64,000 nucleotides of DNA from Lachnospiraceae bacterium. Lineage in GTDB: Bacteria; Bacillota; Clostridia; Lachnospirales; Lachnospiraceae. Shown piece after piece: positions 46,212 through 54,767 of this stretch (position 1 is the stretch's first letter; the number at the start of each line of letters is the position of its first letter). The stretch spans positions 62,001-126,000 of the forward strand of contig JAJQHQ010000101.1 of the NCBI GenBank assembly GCA_021199655.1. Reading direction: 5' to 3'. The position numbers and the translations under genes are program-made. Below the pieces are notes generated by a model, which was given only the letters and a program-made list of their open reading frames with translations, searched no databases and was not told where the DNA came from.

Positions 46212-46367
46212 AGTTCATTTCCTCCTCTTTCTTAATTTAATTGTGTACGCGGACCTATGTATATCACACGCAGCTGCGCTGCCGTATCCGCGTGCGGCAC
46301 AGGCATATTTACCTGCCCCGGATTATCATTGACCATGCCACGTCGGCAAAGACCAAATCTGTTCCCT

Positions 46368-46396
46368 ATTTTATACCTTTTATGTCCGTATGGCAA
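46368..46396 (-). promoter_or_regulatory. Promoter of the liv operon
   Basis: TTGCCA (46396-46391), 17 bases, TAAAAT (46373-46368) on the minus strand. It gives a leader of about 150 bases, in which I see no known riboswitch or T-box motif. Confidence 0.65.
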
Positions 46397-46488
46397 GGAC
46401 TTTTGTCTTTTTTTGAGGAATATTTGAGCATTTATAATTATGTTTCTGAAATATTATTATTCAGTTTGAATGTTCTATAACTTTTTTG

Positions 46489-46517
46489 TTGACTTTATTA
46501 TATGTTTATGTTATATT
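46489..46517 (+). promoter_or_regulatory. Promoter of the gene at 46650
   Basis: TTGACT (46489-46494), 17 bases, TATATT (46512-46517). This and the liv promoter are the only signals found in the 438-base gap. Confidence 0.65.
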
Positions 46518-46649
46518 CTTGATGCCATTTATTCTCAGTTCGCAGATATTTCCAGTAACTACATGCGTTTTCTGGCAGATACCAAAGATAAAACCGAAAT
46601 ACATAGCGTCACTTAAAACATCTCAGAGGCAGAAAGGAGGTTTTACTGT

Positions 46650-47492
46650 TTGACCGATTGCCGTATCAACTGGCATTCCGCAATCGTATCGGCCATGAAA
46701 ATCGAACTGGCTGATTATCAGGATATACTGAGTTATCAGTCTGAAATTGTATTAAACACAGGCCAGAGGCGGGGTGATCTGCTCATCACCAAAGCAGATA
46801 ACAGCCGTAGCATCGCTTCTCCCATCGGCCGGATCTTTCAAAAATACAATCTCATCGAATACAAGGGGCCCGGCGATTCACTTGGTATCCAGAACTATTA
46901 TAAATCACTTTCATACATTTACAGTTTTCCAACACATTTTCATTCAGATAAAATTCTTGAAGATACTTCCCTGACACTGATTTCACATTCTTTTCCGCAA
47001 AAGCTATGGAATCATTTAAAAAGGAAAAATTTGCATCCAGCGCATAAAAGTTCCCAAAATTCTCTTGAAAAAATGCTTCCGGGGCTGTATCATATCAATA
47101 CAGAAATGATACCCACACAATTAGTCGTCACTTCACAGCTGACCGGAGAAGAATATCTGTGGCTGCAGTCTTTGACAAACTCTCTGCCTACGGATTCTCT
47201 TCAACGAGTGGCTGCCGCTTACAGGCAGCACGAAAATGAACCAGATTACCAGACATATATGAATACCCTTATTCGGGCCAATAAATTATCGAGAGGAGAG
47301 GATGAACGTATGTTATGTGAAGCATTAGAAGAGCTTTTTGCTGATGAAATGCGTAAGCAGGAAAAAAACGGAATGCACAAAGTGAACCAGTTATATGAAA
47401 AACTCCTAAGCAGCAACAGACTTGACGACTGGCAAAAATCTGTAACTGACGAATCTTACCAGCAGAAGCTATTAAAAGAATACGGTATCTAA
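46650..47492 (+). CDS. PD-(D/E)XK-like protein of unknown function
   Basis: 280 residues without signal peptide. The N-terminal half carries GDLLITKADN and, after about 25 residues, NLIEYKGPGD, which fits the D...ExK core of a PD-(D/E)XK nuclease-like fold seen in many uncharacterised Lachnospiraceae proteins related to Rpn. The C-terminal part is helical and charged (EDERMLCEALEELFADEMRKQ). The start is TTG, supported by AAAGGAGG 8 bases upstream; no better start exists nearby. It stands alone with its own promoter and a terminator, and is more AT-rich than the flanking transport genes. It may be a domesticated mobile-element protein; I cannot assign a function. Confidence 0.65.
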   Translation: MTDCRINWHSAIVSAMKIELADYQDILSYQSEIVLNTGQRRGDLLITKADNSRSIASPIGRIFQKYNLIEYKGPGDSLGIQNYYKSLSYIYSFPTHFHSDKILEDTSLTLISHSFPQKLWNHLKRKNLHPAHKSSQNSLEKMLPGLYHINTEMIPTQLVVTSQLTGEEYLWLQSLTNSLPTDSLQRVAAAYRQHENEPDYQTYMNTLIRANKLSRGEDERMLCEALEELFADEMRKQEKNGMHKVNQLYEKLLSSNRLDDWQKSVTDESYQQKLLKEYGI

Positions 47493-47533
47493 TCTCAAAC
47501 GATTCGCATAAACGCTTTCGCAAAACGGGAAAA

Positions 47534-47567
47534 GCGGGCGCTTCCATCCTTCCGGAAGAACGCCCGC
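47534..47567. terminator. Bidirectional terminator between convergent genes
   Basis: Stem GCGGGCG/CGCCCGC extended by CTTCC/GGAAG with a small bulge, AAAA before and CCTTTC after. Confidence 0.65.
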
Positions 47568-47599
47568 CTTTCATTCCCATTCTATATCGGCAGCTTTCC

Positions 47600-48805
47600 T
47601 TAATCTGCCATAATGATCGCATTCAGGTAAAACGACACCACAGCATCCTGCGCTTCCACCAGCCGCACTTCCACCCGGTGAATCCCTTTTGGCATGTGCT
47701 CGGTAACTGTCAGAAGCTCCAGCTTATCCCCCCAGGTCTCATCAAAGTTTGCATCCAGCAGTCTCCGCGTCGCAGGGTCTCCATCCACAATGATCTCCGC
47801 GATCGGAGCGGGCTTTTGCACCGAGCGCCGGAACTGCACAGCCACACCGGTGCCTTCCAGTTCGAATGTCATATGCGCGCCCTGTAAAGAAGATTCCCAG
47901 CCGTTTTTAAAATTGTCTGTAATATCGCTCTGCGGACGCTGATCAGCCGCGAAGCCTTCCACCTCTGCAGGAGTATAATTCCTGTTGCTGTAACGGACGC
48001 TGTGCTCATACGTGTTCGCTGTCAAAGGAGCAGGCTGTACATCTGTTGCAGAAACCATGCTTTTGCTGTCATTCTGGCTCTGCTTAACACAATTCGAACC
48101 AATTCCCGCATGGTCACTATAGCTTTCCGTCGCTTTTTCCTCACCCGTCTTTGCCAGTGTTTCCACCCGCACCGTTTCCAGATAGTACGTGATCACCGAT
48201 GCCACCAGCTCATGTCCGGCGTCATTCGGGTGCAGGTCGTCCGGCGTGATCTCACGGTTCGGAATGCGCCCGGCGAGCAGCTCCGGATAAATCGAGCTCT
48301 GCATGCTGACACCCGGCAGACCGTAATGCCGTCCCACCTTTGCATGCTGCAGCTGCGCGCTCGCTCCGTTGTCATAACAGACATTGTGAATCAATATCAC
48401 AGCAGGAGCGCATTCATTGAAAAGAACCCGTCTGACCAGGCCCTCATAGGTCTCAAGGAAATGCTCCGTACTCTCATCATTGACCGAAAACTCAATGAAT
48501 ACGACATCCGGCTTATACTGTAACAGATGTTCCTCTACTCTTGCCGCACCATACTGCGAATCTGTCGCTCCGATGCCGGCATTCACATACGTGAAATCTG
48601 CTTTCGGAAACGTCTCCTTCCACCAGGAATACACGAGATACGCGTAACAGGTCTGCGGCGTACTCGAAAGCGAACCATTGGTAATGGATCCCCCGATAAA
48701 GCCGACCGTCAGCCGCTCTCCCGCGGCCGCGCGCCGCATGACTGCCTCAAGGCGCTCCTCATTTCCGCGGTTTACGATTCCTGCTTCTCTGTTGATGTCG
48801 TACAT
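47600..48805 (-). CDS. SGNH/GDSL-type esterase
   Basis: Probable carbohydrate deacetylase. About 401 residues: block I VGFIGGSITNGS with the nucleophile Ser, ATDSQYGAARVE, block III-like FSVNDESTEHF and block V HPNDAGHELV with the Asp/His pair. A C-terminal beta-domain follows. Between the two (about residues 220-260) lies a Ser/Asn/Asp-rich stretch that looks like an inserted linker. No signal peptide, so cytoplasmic. The ATG at 48805 has AGGGAG 8 bases upstream; the frame is open to 48838. Last gene of the second sugar ABC operon, next to another esterase. Confidence 0.8.
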   Translation of the reverse strand: MYDINREAGIVNRGNEERLEAVMRRAAAGERLTVGFIGGSITNGSLSSTPQTCYAYLVYSWWKETFPKADFTYVNAGIGATDSQYGAARVEEHLLQYKPDVVFIEFSVNDESTEHFLETYEGLVRRVLFNECAPAVILIHNVCYDNGASAQLQHAKVGRHYGLPGVSMQSSIYPELLAGRIPNREITPDDLHPNDAGHELVASVITYYLETVRVETLAKTGEEKATESYSDHAGIGSNCVKQSQNDSKSMVSATDVQPAPLTANTYEHSVRYSNRNYTPAEVEGFAADQRPQSDITDNFKNGWESSLQGAHMTFELEGTGVAVQFRRSVQKPAPIAEIIVDGDPATRRLLDANFDETWGDKLELLTVTEHMPKGIHRVEVRLVEAQDAVVSFYLNAIIMAD

Positions 48806-48854
48806 AATTCTTCTCCCTCTTAATGCAGAAATAATCATGGATTTTCAAGCCATA

Positions 48855-49955
48855 TTACCACGGAATCTCCAATGAGTTGATATAGCCCGCCAGTTCCTCC
48901 GCCATTTCTTCCGCTTCCGGAATCCGGATATGTCCCGGCGTCCCGGCGCCGTTCCTCTTATATAAGAAATGATGAACCTTCGGGTCGTTCAGGGCTTTGC
49001 ACACTGCGTCGATCGCGCGATCCCAGCTTTTGTCATGCTCCAGGATCGTCGTCGCGAGTATGATCTCCGCATCCGGATAAATCTCTCTGATACGGCGCAC
49101 AAACGCGCCATAGCATTCCCGCCAGTGCGCGGCCTGCGCGCCCTCATACTCTTCTTTCATAAAATCATAGGGATGGCTGTCGTTCTGTCCGACCGCGATG
49201 ACAACGACCTGCGGCGTCCAGAGGGAAAAATCCCAGGGCTTCATCACGCCCAGCGCCGGACTGTACCGCAGCTTGTCGTACACGCTCTCCATCCCGACAT
49301 AGTCAGTATCGTTGTACCAGCCAATGCCGTCAATGAGCGCCACACCGCCCTGCGCAATGTCATGAATCTCGGCATTCAGCTTTCGCGCCGTGATCCACGA
49401 ATACGAATACCAGCTGTTAGAAAACTCGCCATTGTGCCATTCCGGATCCGGCTTGCCTGCATAATCCACCGCCTCAGCTACCTCACCTGCCGAAACGCTG
49501 TCGCCATAGACCTCGATCCGGCGCTCCGGCTTCGGCGGGCACGGCAGCAGCTCAACCGCGCCCTGAATTTCTATTCCGTGCAGGGTAAACGTATGGCAGG
49601 AATCCATGCGTTTGAAAAGCAGCAGGCTGTGCTCGCCCGGTGCAAGCTTCTCTGCAACCGTGTAAGTCTGCTGTTCCGTATTTTCAATCCGGAACTTTCC
49701 CTGCTCGCCATCGAGAATATAACCCAGATAATTATCGCAATATGCGTTTTTATTTGTCACAGTCACAAGCACGGCAGCGTCCGTACCTGAATCGGCTCCC
49801 ACGCACGAATCGACTTCCGCATGGTCAGCGCCGCCCTGTACGGTAAAACGCAGGGCGACACTGCTGCACGGAAATACAAACACCGGAGCTTTCGGCTCCT
49901 CAAAATCGATCCTGCCGCTGTACTGCAGCAGCTCATGGTCCGGTGAAATATACAT
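48855..49955 (-). CDS. CE2-like acetylxylan esterase
   Basis: Removes acetyl groups from sugars. 366 residues: N-terminal jelly-roll domain (1-135), then an SGNH hydrolase domain with YGDSVSAGEVAEAVDY (nucleophile Ser), the oxyanion NDs (IAVGQNDSHPYDF) and the catalytic His in GTPGHIRIPEAEEMAEEL. This two-domain layout is that of carbohydrate esterase family 2. No signal peptide, unlike secreted CE2 enzymes, so it should act on oligosaccharides after import. It follows the permease genes in the same direction. Confidence 0.82.
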   Translation of the reverse strand: MYISPDHELLQYSGRIDFEEPKAPVFVFPCSSVALRFTVQGGADHAEVDSCVGADSGTDAAVLVTVTNKNAYCDNYLGYILDGEQGKFRIENTEQQTYTVAEKLAPGEHSLLLFKRMDSCHTFTLHGIEIQGAVELLPCPPKPERRIEVYGDSVSAGEVAEAVDYAGKPDPEWHNGEFSNSWYSYSWITARKLNAEIHDIAQGGVALIDGIGWYNDTDYVGMESVYDKLRYSPALGVMKPWDFSLWTPQVVVIAVGQNDSHPYDFMKEEYEGAQAAHWRECYGAFVRRIREIYPDAEIILATTILEHDKSWDRAIDAVCKALNDPKVHHFLYKRNGAGTPGHIRIPEAEEMAEELAGYINSLEIPW

Positions 49956-50107
49956 GATGTTTTTCCTTCTCTTTCCTTACGTTTTCGATTGCTCCGGCTT
50001 TCCACCTGCCTGTCTGAACACCTTTCCGGCCACATTTCCAGTTACCGTCCGGTCCTCCCTTAGCTCACCTGCTTTTCAACAGAAAGTGTGTTCAGGCACC
50101 TGCTTCA

Positions 50108-50956
50108 TCATCCCTTGACAGATCCGGCGGTCAGGCCGCTGTAGATCTGATCCTGACAGAAAATAAACAGGATCAATGCCGGCAGAAGTGAGATGATCAC
50201 GCCCGCGCAGATCAGATTATACTTGCTACCCAGCGGACCCACAAAAGTGTAAAGCGAGGTCGCCATCGTTCCCAGCCTCGTCTTATCCTGCAGATACAGG
50301 TTTGCCGAATAGTACTCGTTGTAGGTGCCCACGCCTTTTAAGATGCAGGCAGTCACGATGGCCGGTTTTAAGAGCGGCAGATGGATCTTGTAAAAAATCG
50401 TAAAGAGCGATGCTCCATCCACGATCGCCGACTCATCCAGTGAGATATCAATATTCTCGAAAAACTGAATATATATATATATCGAAATGACATCGGTTCC
50501 GCACATCATGATAATATACCCATAAAGAGTATTGATAAATCCTAAATTATTCATGATCTGATACAGGGACACCTGCATCGCCACACCCGGAAGCAGGGAG
50601 GCAAACAGGAACAGATTCCGGATCAGATTGTTGAACGGGAATTTGAACCGGTTCAGCACATACGCCAGCTGTGTTCCGATAAATACGGAGGCGATCAGTA
50701 CGCAGACCAGAATGAGCACGGAGTTGAAAAACGCCCGCCCCATATTCGCTTTCTGGAATGCTTCTATAAAGTTGCCAAAATACAGCCAGCTTTCCGGCAG
50801 TGTCATGACATTCGTCTGCTGGTATTCCGTCTCGGTCTTAAACGCGGTGATCACGCAGGAGACGACCGGCAAAATCGCGACAAAGGAGAAAAATACCAGT
50901 GAAAAATATTTCAGAAATGTGAGAACGCCACTCTCTATTTTTTTTGCAGCACTCAT
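50108..50956 (-). CDS. Sugar ABC transporter permease, MalG type (second system)
   Basis: 282 residues with six membrane segments, an EAA-type loop (LDESAIVDGASLFTIFYKIHLPLLKP) and the YSGLTAGSVKG end of MalG proteins. AGGAGG precedes the ATG. It starts 12 bases after its MalF partner. No ATPase gene in the operon. Confidence 0.9.
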   Translation of the reverse strand: MSAAKKIESGVLTFLKYFSLVFFSFVAILPVVSCVITAFKTETEYQQTNVMTLPESWLYFGNFIEAFQKANMGRAFFNSVLILVCVLIASVFIGTQLAYVLNRFKFPFNNLIRNLFLFASLLPGVAMQVSLYQIMNNLGFINTLYGYIIMMCGTDVISIYIYIQFFENIDISLDESAIVDGASLFTIFYKIHLPLLKPAIVTACILKGVGTYNEYYSANLYLQDKTRLGTMATSLYTFVGPLGSKYNLICAGVIISLLPALILFIFCQDQIYSGLTAGSVKG

Positions 50957-50968
50957 TTTCCTGTCCTC

Positions 50969-51979
50969 CTAATTCTTTGCTTTTGCTCTGCGCTTTGCAG
51001 CACGCGCCGCCTGTTTGTCCCGCTTTTTGGCGGCATTCGGATCCTCATCCTCACTGTTTCGGAACACATACTTAAAGAACAGCTTCTGCAGCAGGGTCGC
51101 GAACAGGATGATTGCCAGAAGAACCATCGCCATCGCGGACGCCAGACCTACCTTCTGCTGTGTATGCGCGATCTCATGCATGACTACAAAGTACGTCGCC
51201 GTACCGTTTGCACCGCTTGTGATAACATATGACGGCTCAAATGCGCTTAAGGAACCTGTGATTGACAAGATCACATTCAGCGTGACGATCGTACTGATGC
51301 TCGGAAGTATGACATAACGGAACTGCTGGAATTTGTTCGCGCCATCCAGTTCCGCCGCTTCATAGAGCGTATTGTCCACGGACATGATCGCTCCGATAAA
51401 CAACACCATGTTCTGTCCGAAATAGCGCCATACAGAGGTCGCCACCAGCGAAACGTTATTGATCCTCTGGTCACGCAGCCAGTACGGCAGATTCTCCAGA
51501 TCAAAACCGCACCACTGCAGCACGGTATCGAACACATAGCCTCTGGTATAGAAAAATTTAAAAATAAAACCGATCGCGATACCATTGATCAGATACGGGA
51601 AAAACATAAAGCCTTTAAACAGCTTTCCGCCCTTTACCTTAAAACTTAAGATTGTCGCCAGATAGAGGGCCAGCACCAGCTGTACGATAGAACCTCCCAT
51701 GTAATAAAGGCTCAGCTTCAGTGCGCCGAAGCAGTCATCTCTCTGGAACACACGGATATAGTTCTTCAATCCGACCCAGGTTCTCGTTCCTATGTATTTC
51801 ATATTATAAAAACTGAACTGAAACATCTCGCCAAACGGCAGATATGTAAACACAAATAAGAGCAGCAGCGGAATCGTCATAAAGGCGATCATCACCTGCA
51901 CCTGCTGGCCGTCTCTGCTGCGCATCCATTCTTTCAATGTGCGTTTTTTCTTTTTCCTTGCAGCAACTGTCCCCGCCAC
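50969..51979 (-). CDS. Sugar ABC transporter permease, MalF type (second system)
   Basis: About 336 residues, six membrane segments and the EAA loop (LYEAAELDGANKFQQFRYVILPS). I chose the GTG at 51979 because AAGGAGG lies 7 bases upstream; the frame is open to 52066 without a site. The C-terminal tail is Lys/Arg/Ala-rich (KKRDKQAARAAKRRAK), longer than usual. Follows the binding-protein gene after a gap holding a hairpin. Confidence 0.9.
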   Translation of the reverse strand: MAGTVAARKKKKRTLKEWMRSRDGQQVQVMIAFMTIPLLLLFVFTYLPFGEMFQFSFYNMKYIGTRTWVGLKNYIRVFQRDDCFGALKLSLYYMGGSIVQLVLALYLATILSFKVKGGKLFKGFMFFPYLINGIAIGFIFKFFYTRGYVFDTVLQWCGFDLENLPYWLRDQRINNVSLVATSVWRYFGQNMVLFIGAIMSVDNTLYEAAELDGANKFQQFRYVILPSISTIVTLNVILSITGSLSAFEPSYVITSGANGTATYFVVMHEIAHTQQKVGLASAMAMVLLAIILFATLLQKLFFKYVFRNSEDEDPNAAKKRDKQAARAAKRRAKAKN

Positions 51980-52093
51980 AGATATTCCTCCTTCCCGAAT
52001 CGTCACATCATCACAGCATGTTTTTCTGTAAAATACTGCCGGGTGTATCTGTATGTATAAAAGCACATCGCCCGGCCCTGCCTGTCAGTAAAG

Positions 52094-52121
52094 GAGCCAG
52101 AGAGAATCTCCCCTCTGGCTC
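52094..52121 (-). promoter_or_regulatory. Intercistronic hairpin between binding protein and permease (second system)
   Basis: A 9-bp perfect stem (GAGCCAGAG / CTCTGGCTC). The same arrangement occurs in the other two ABC operons of this window. Confidence 0.55.
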
Positions 52122-52220
52122 ACTTTTTCTCATCACAACCATCCGGAACCGCAGCAGATCAGGCAGTCACGAACCGCTCCTGCATGCAGCAGCAATTACC
52201 CGAACGGTTTTTATTTCATT

Positions 52221-53576
52221 TTAGTAAGTAGTCGTCTCGATGCCGAGGTAATCCTGTGCATCGTTCCACGCTGCGGTCCAGTCCGCCATGATCTCGTCTA
52301 AGGTCTCAGCGCCTGTGAATGCGGACTCTACGATTCTCTGAACCTTGGTGTTGCCGCCAGCGTTGAAAGAAAGCTCAGACTCGCTGTTGATGTCGTCAAG
52401 GAGAGTCTCCTCACCTTCCAGAGCCGCTTCGTCAGAGAGGATCGTGCAGCCGTCAAATGCTGTATACATATCCGGAAGCGCACCGTCCTTGTCTACCGGA
52501 TAGCCACCCTCCAGCTCACACCAGCCAGACGCCTCGGTCATCCACTTGATGAATACGAGAGAAGCCGTGATATTGGTCTCGGAGCTGTTTACGTTGATCG
52601 CGTAGCAGTAGTCGCCGCCCGCCAGAGCGTACTGTGTACCGTCTACCGTCATCGGGAACGGCATATAGCCAATGTCGTCACCGTTGTCGCCGGCCTCAAC
52701 CATCTGCGCGTATGCCCAGGAGCCAAGTACCATGCAGCCGATCTCGCCGTTGTTGATCATGCCCTTGCAGCCTTCCCAGTCAGTCGTGGTGTAGTCGTCC
52801 TCAATGAGACCATTCGCAACTGCGTCATAAAGAATCTTATACAGAGCATAGATGCCTGTACCATCGCCATTATCCGAGAACGGATCTGCGTCATGAGCAA
52901 ACTTCTGATTCAGATAAGTCGCATCGCCGTTCGATACGATACCGATGTAAGCATCCCACGCACCCATCGTCCAGCCTGCCGCGTAGTTCGTGTAAAGCGG
53001 GATCGCGTCTGTGTTGTCTGAAATCGCCTGTAGAGCCGCGATGAACTCATCCGGAGTAGTCGGAAGCTCTGTCACACCTGCCGCCTCAAAGACTGCCTTA
53101 TTGTAAACGATACCCTGTGCATTGCCCATGTAAGGAATACCATAGCTGAGTCCGTCATATGCCCACTGATTTGCAAAATTGATCTCCTCGCTCATCTCTT
53201 CCACTGTGCCATATGCATAATAATAGGTGGAGAGCTCACTCTTATCGATTGCCGGGATGAACATGATGTCGCCCCAGTCGCCTGCGGACAAACGAAGCAG
53301 AGCATCCTCTGCATAATCCGTAATAGCAGTCGCTTCTACTGTGATGTTCGGATATACTTCATTGAATGCCGCGATCAGCGAATCCATTGTGCCGTCTTCC
53401 GCACGGTCTGTCTTATGATTCAGAAATGTGATGGTAGCTTCCAGATCCGTGTAATCCTCGCCAAGTACGATATCGCCGTAAGCCGGAATGCCGCCTTCTT
53501 CCGCGGATGCCACAAGTGACAGGGAAGCCACCATAGACAGTGCCATAACCGCAGCAAGTGCTTTTTTCAGTTTCAT
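52221..53576 (-). CDS. Extracellular sugar-binding protein (second system)
   Basis: Binding component for the downstream permeases. About 451 residues from the ATG at 53576 (AAGGAGG upstream): signal peptide KKALAAVMALSMVASLSLVASA cut before EEGG, then a type 1 binding fold (ITFLNHKTDRAEDGTMDSLI, MVLGSWAYAQMVE, LVFIKWMTEASGWC). As in the first system there is no lipobox cysteine. The operon ends in two esterases, so acetylated hemicellulose oligosaccharides are a reasonable guess for its substrate. Confidence 0.88.
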   Translation of the reverse strand: MKLKKALAAVMALSMVASLSLVASAEEGGIPAYGDIVLGEDYTDLEATITFLNHKTDRAEDGTMDSLIAAFNEVYPNITVEATAITDYAEDALLRLSAGDWGDIMFIPAIDKSELSTYYYAYGTVEEMSEEINFANQWAYDGLSYGIPYMGNAQGIVYNKAVFEAAGVTELPTTPDEFIAALQAISDNTDAIPLYTNYAAGWTMGAWDAYIGIVSNGDATYLNQKFAHDADPFSDNGDGTGIYALYKILYDAVANGLIEDDYTTTDWEGCKGMINNGEIGCMVLGSWAYAQMVEAGDNGDDIGYMPFPMTVDGTQYALAGGDYCYAINVNSSETNITASLVFIKWMTEASGWCELEGGYPVDKDGALPDMYTAFDGCTILSDEAALEGEETLLDDINSESELSFNAGGNTKVQRIVESAFTGAETLDEIMADWTAAWNDAQDYLGIETTTY

Positions 53577-53888
53577 AGTCTTTTCCTCCTTATTATTATG
53601 AAATCTGTTTCGATAACATAGCCCCATTATAGGAATTTCTTCCATCTTGTGCATCATTCATTTTTGGCTTTTTATCATCTATTTTTGTCTTTCACGTCAT
53701 TTTATATGTTTTTTACAAAATTTAGTCCGAATTTTTGTTCATGTTTGCCTGTGTTTTTTCATGTTGGAGATTAATTTAATCTAATTGAGTTAATTTAGTT
53801 ACTTAAAATTACTCTTTCTTGTTTTCCTGTGAAAAAGGATATATAATATTATGGAGATTCTGAAAAAGATAAAAGGAAAATAGCGCGA
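53577..53888. other. Divergent promoter region of the esterase/ABC operon and its AraC gene
   Basis: 312 AT-rich bases. Besides the plus-strand promoter (53819-53847) there is a minus-strand TATAAT at 53631-53626 without a good -35 box, as expected for an activator-dependent promoter. Confidence 0.5.
53819..53847 (+). promoter_or_regulatory. Promoter of the AraC gene at 53889
   Basis: TTGTTT (53819-53824), 17 bases, TATAAT (53842-53847), about 35 bases before the start codon. Confidence 0.6.
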
Positions 53889-54767
53889 ATGGATACGATA
53901 AATCAGATCATGGCCCCACCGGAAGAGGCTCCGGAGAGACTTTTTCGCTACGAATCAGTCCTGTCATACTTTGAGAAAGAGCACTGGCTTCTGAATGATC
54001 ATATGCCCGGAATGTATTACGGGGGAAGGTTCCGTCTGAGTTCTACAACACAGCTCCGTTCCGATTCTCTCCCCTGTTTTCTGCTTCTCTATGTTTTTTC
54101 CGGAAGCGGTACGCTGCTCCGGCAGGGCAGTTCTCTGTTTCTGACGGAAAGGTCTGTCCTGTTTCTCAACTGTGAAGGCGGGGAGCCGCTTCAGCTTCGG
54201 ATCGCGCCGCCGGAGATGGACTGCGCCATGTTTTTTCTGCGGCCGGACGAGGCTGCGGCATATTATGACCTGCTGAACGCACAGGCTCCCCCCTTGCTTT
54301 CCCTGCCTCTTTCTTCTGATATCGGATACTCCATCCGTCAGCTTCTGGAGCTTGTTCCGATCCGCTCCGTTCTGGCATCTGTCAGTGCTTCGAAATGGAT
54401 CGTCAGCATACTTTCCGAACTCTGCAGCCTGATCCTGACGGAGAACCGTGCCGCAGAGTTTATCCCGGACTACATCAGGGAAATGAAAGAGACCTTCGAC
54501 CTGTCTTATCAGGCTCCCTTTCATCTGGAGGATTTTGAATCTCGCTTTTCCATCCATAAGGAACGGCTTTGCCGGGAATTCTCCCATTATTACGGAATGC
54601 CGCCGCTCCGCTACCTGAACGCGCGCCGCATCGAAGCAGCAAAGGATCTGCTGCTTTCCACCAATATGCGTGTTTACGAGGTCGGCAACGCAGTGGGCAT
54701 CGAAAACACAAACCATTTTATCAATCTGTTCAAAAAAAAACACCGGGATTACCCCCATGCTTTTTAA
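53889..54767 (+). CDS. AraC-family transcriptional regulator (esterase/ABC locus)
   Basis: 292 residues. N-terminal sensor domain (LLLYVFSGSGTLLRQGSSLF, SVLFLNCEGGEPLQL) and C-terminal AraC domain (HLEDFESRFSIHKERLCREFSHYYG; RVYEVGNAVGIENTNHFINLFKKKH). It is divergent from the binding-protein gene and probably activates that operon. The 3' end overlaps the convergent LacI gene by four bases. Confidence 0.85.
   Translation: MDTINQIMAPPEEAPERLFRYESVLSYFEKEHWLLNDHMPGMYYGGRFRLSSTTQLRSDSLPCFLLLYVFSGSGTLLRQGSSLFLTERSVLFLNCEGGEPLQLRIAPPEMDCAMFFLRPDEAAAYYDLLNAQAPPLLSLPLSSDIGYSIRQLLELVPIRSVLASVSASKWIVSILSELCSLILTENRAAEFIPDYIREMKETFDLSYQAPFHLEDFESRFSIHKERLCREFSHYYGMPPLRYLNARRIEAAKDLLLSTNMRVYEVGNAVGIENTNHFINLFKKKHRDYPHAF

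Noticed and set aside
46212-46361. T-box or leucine-sensing leader of the liv operon
   Set aside because: No TGGN-type antiterminator bulge, specifier loop or leader peptide rich in Leu/Ile/Val codons was found.
50031-50095. Further copy of the 27-bp palindrome or a terminator after the second permease
   Set aside because: GTTACCGTCC and the CTGAACAC/GTGTTCAG pair resemble the family, but length and spacing do not fit and no T-run is present.
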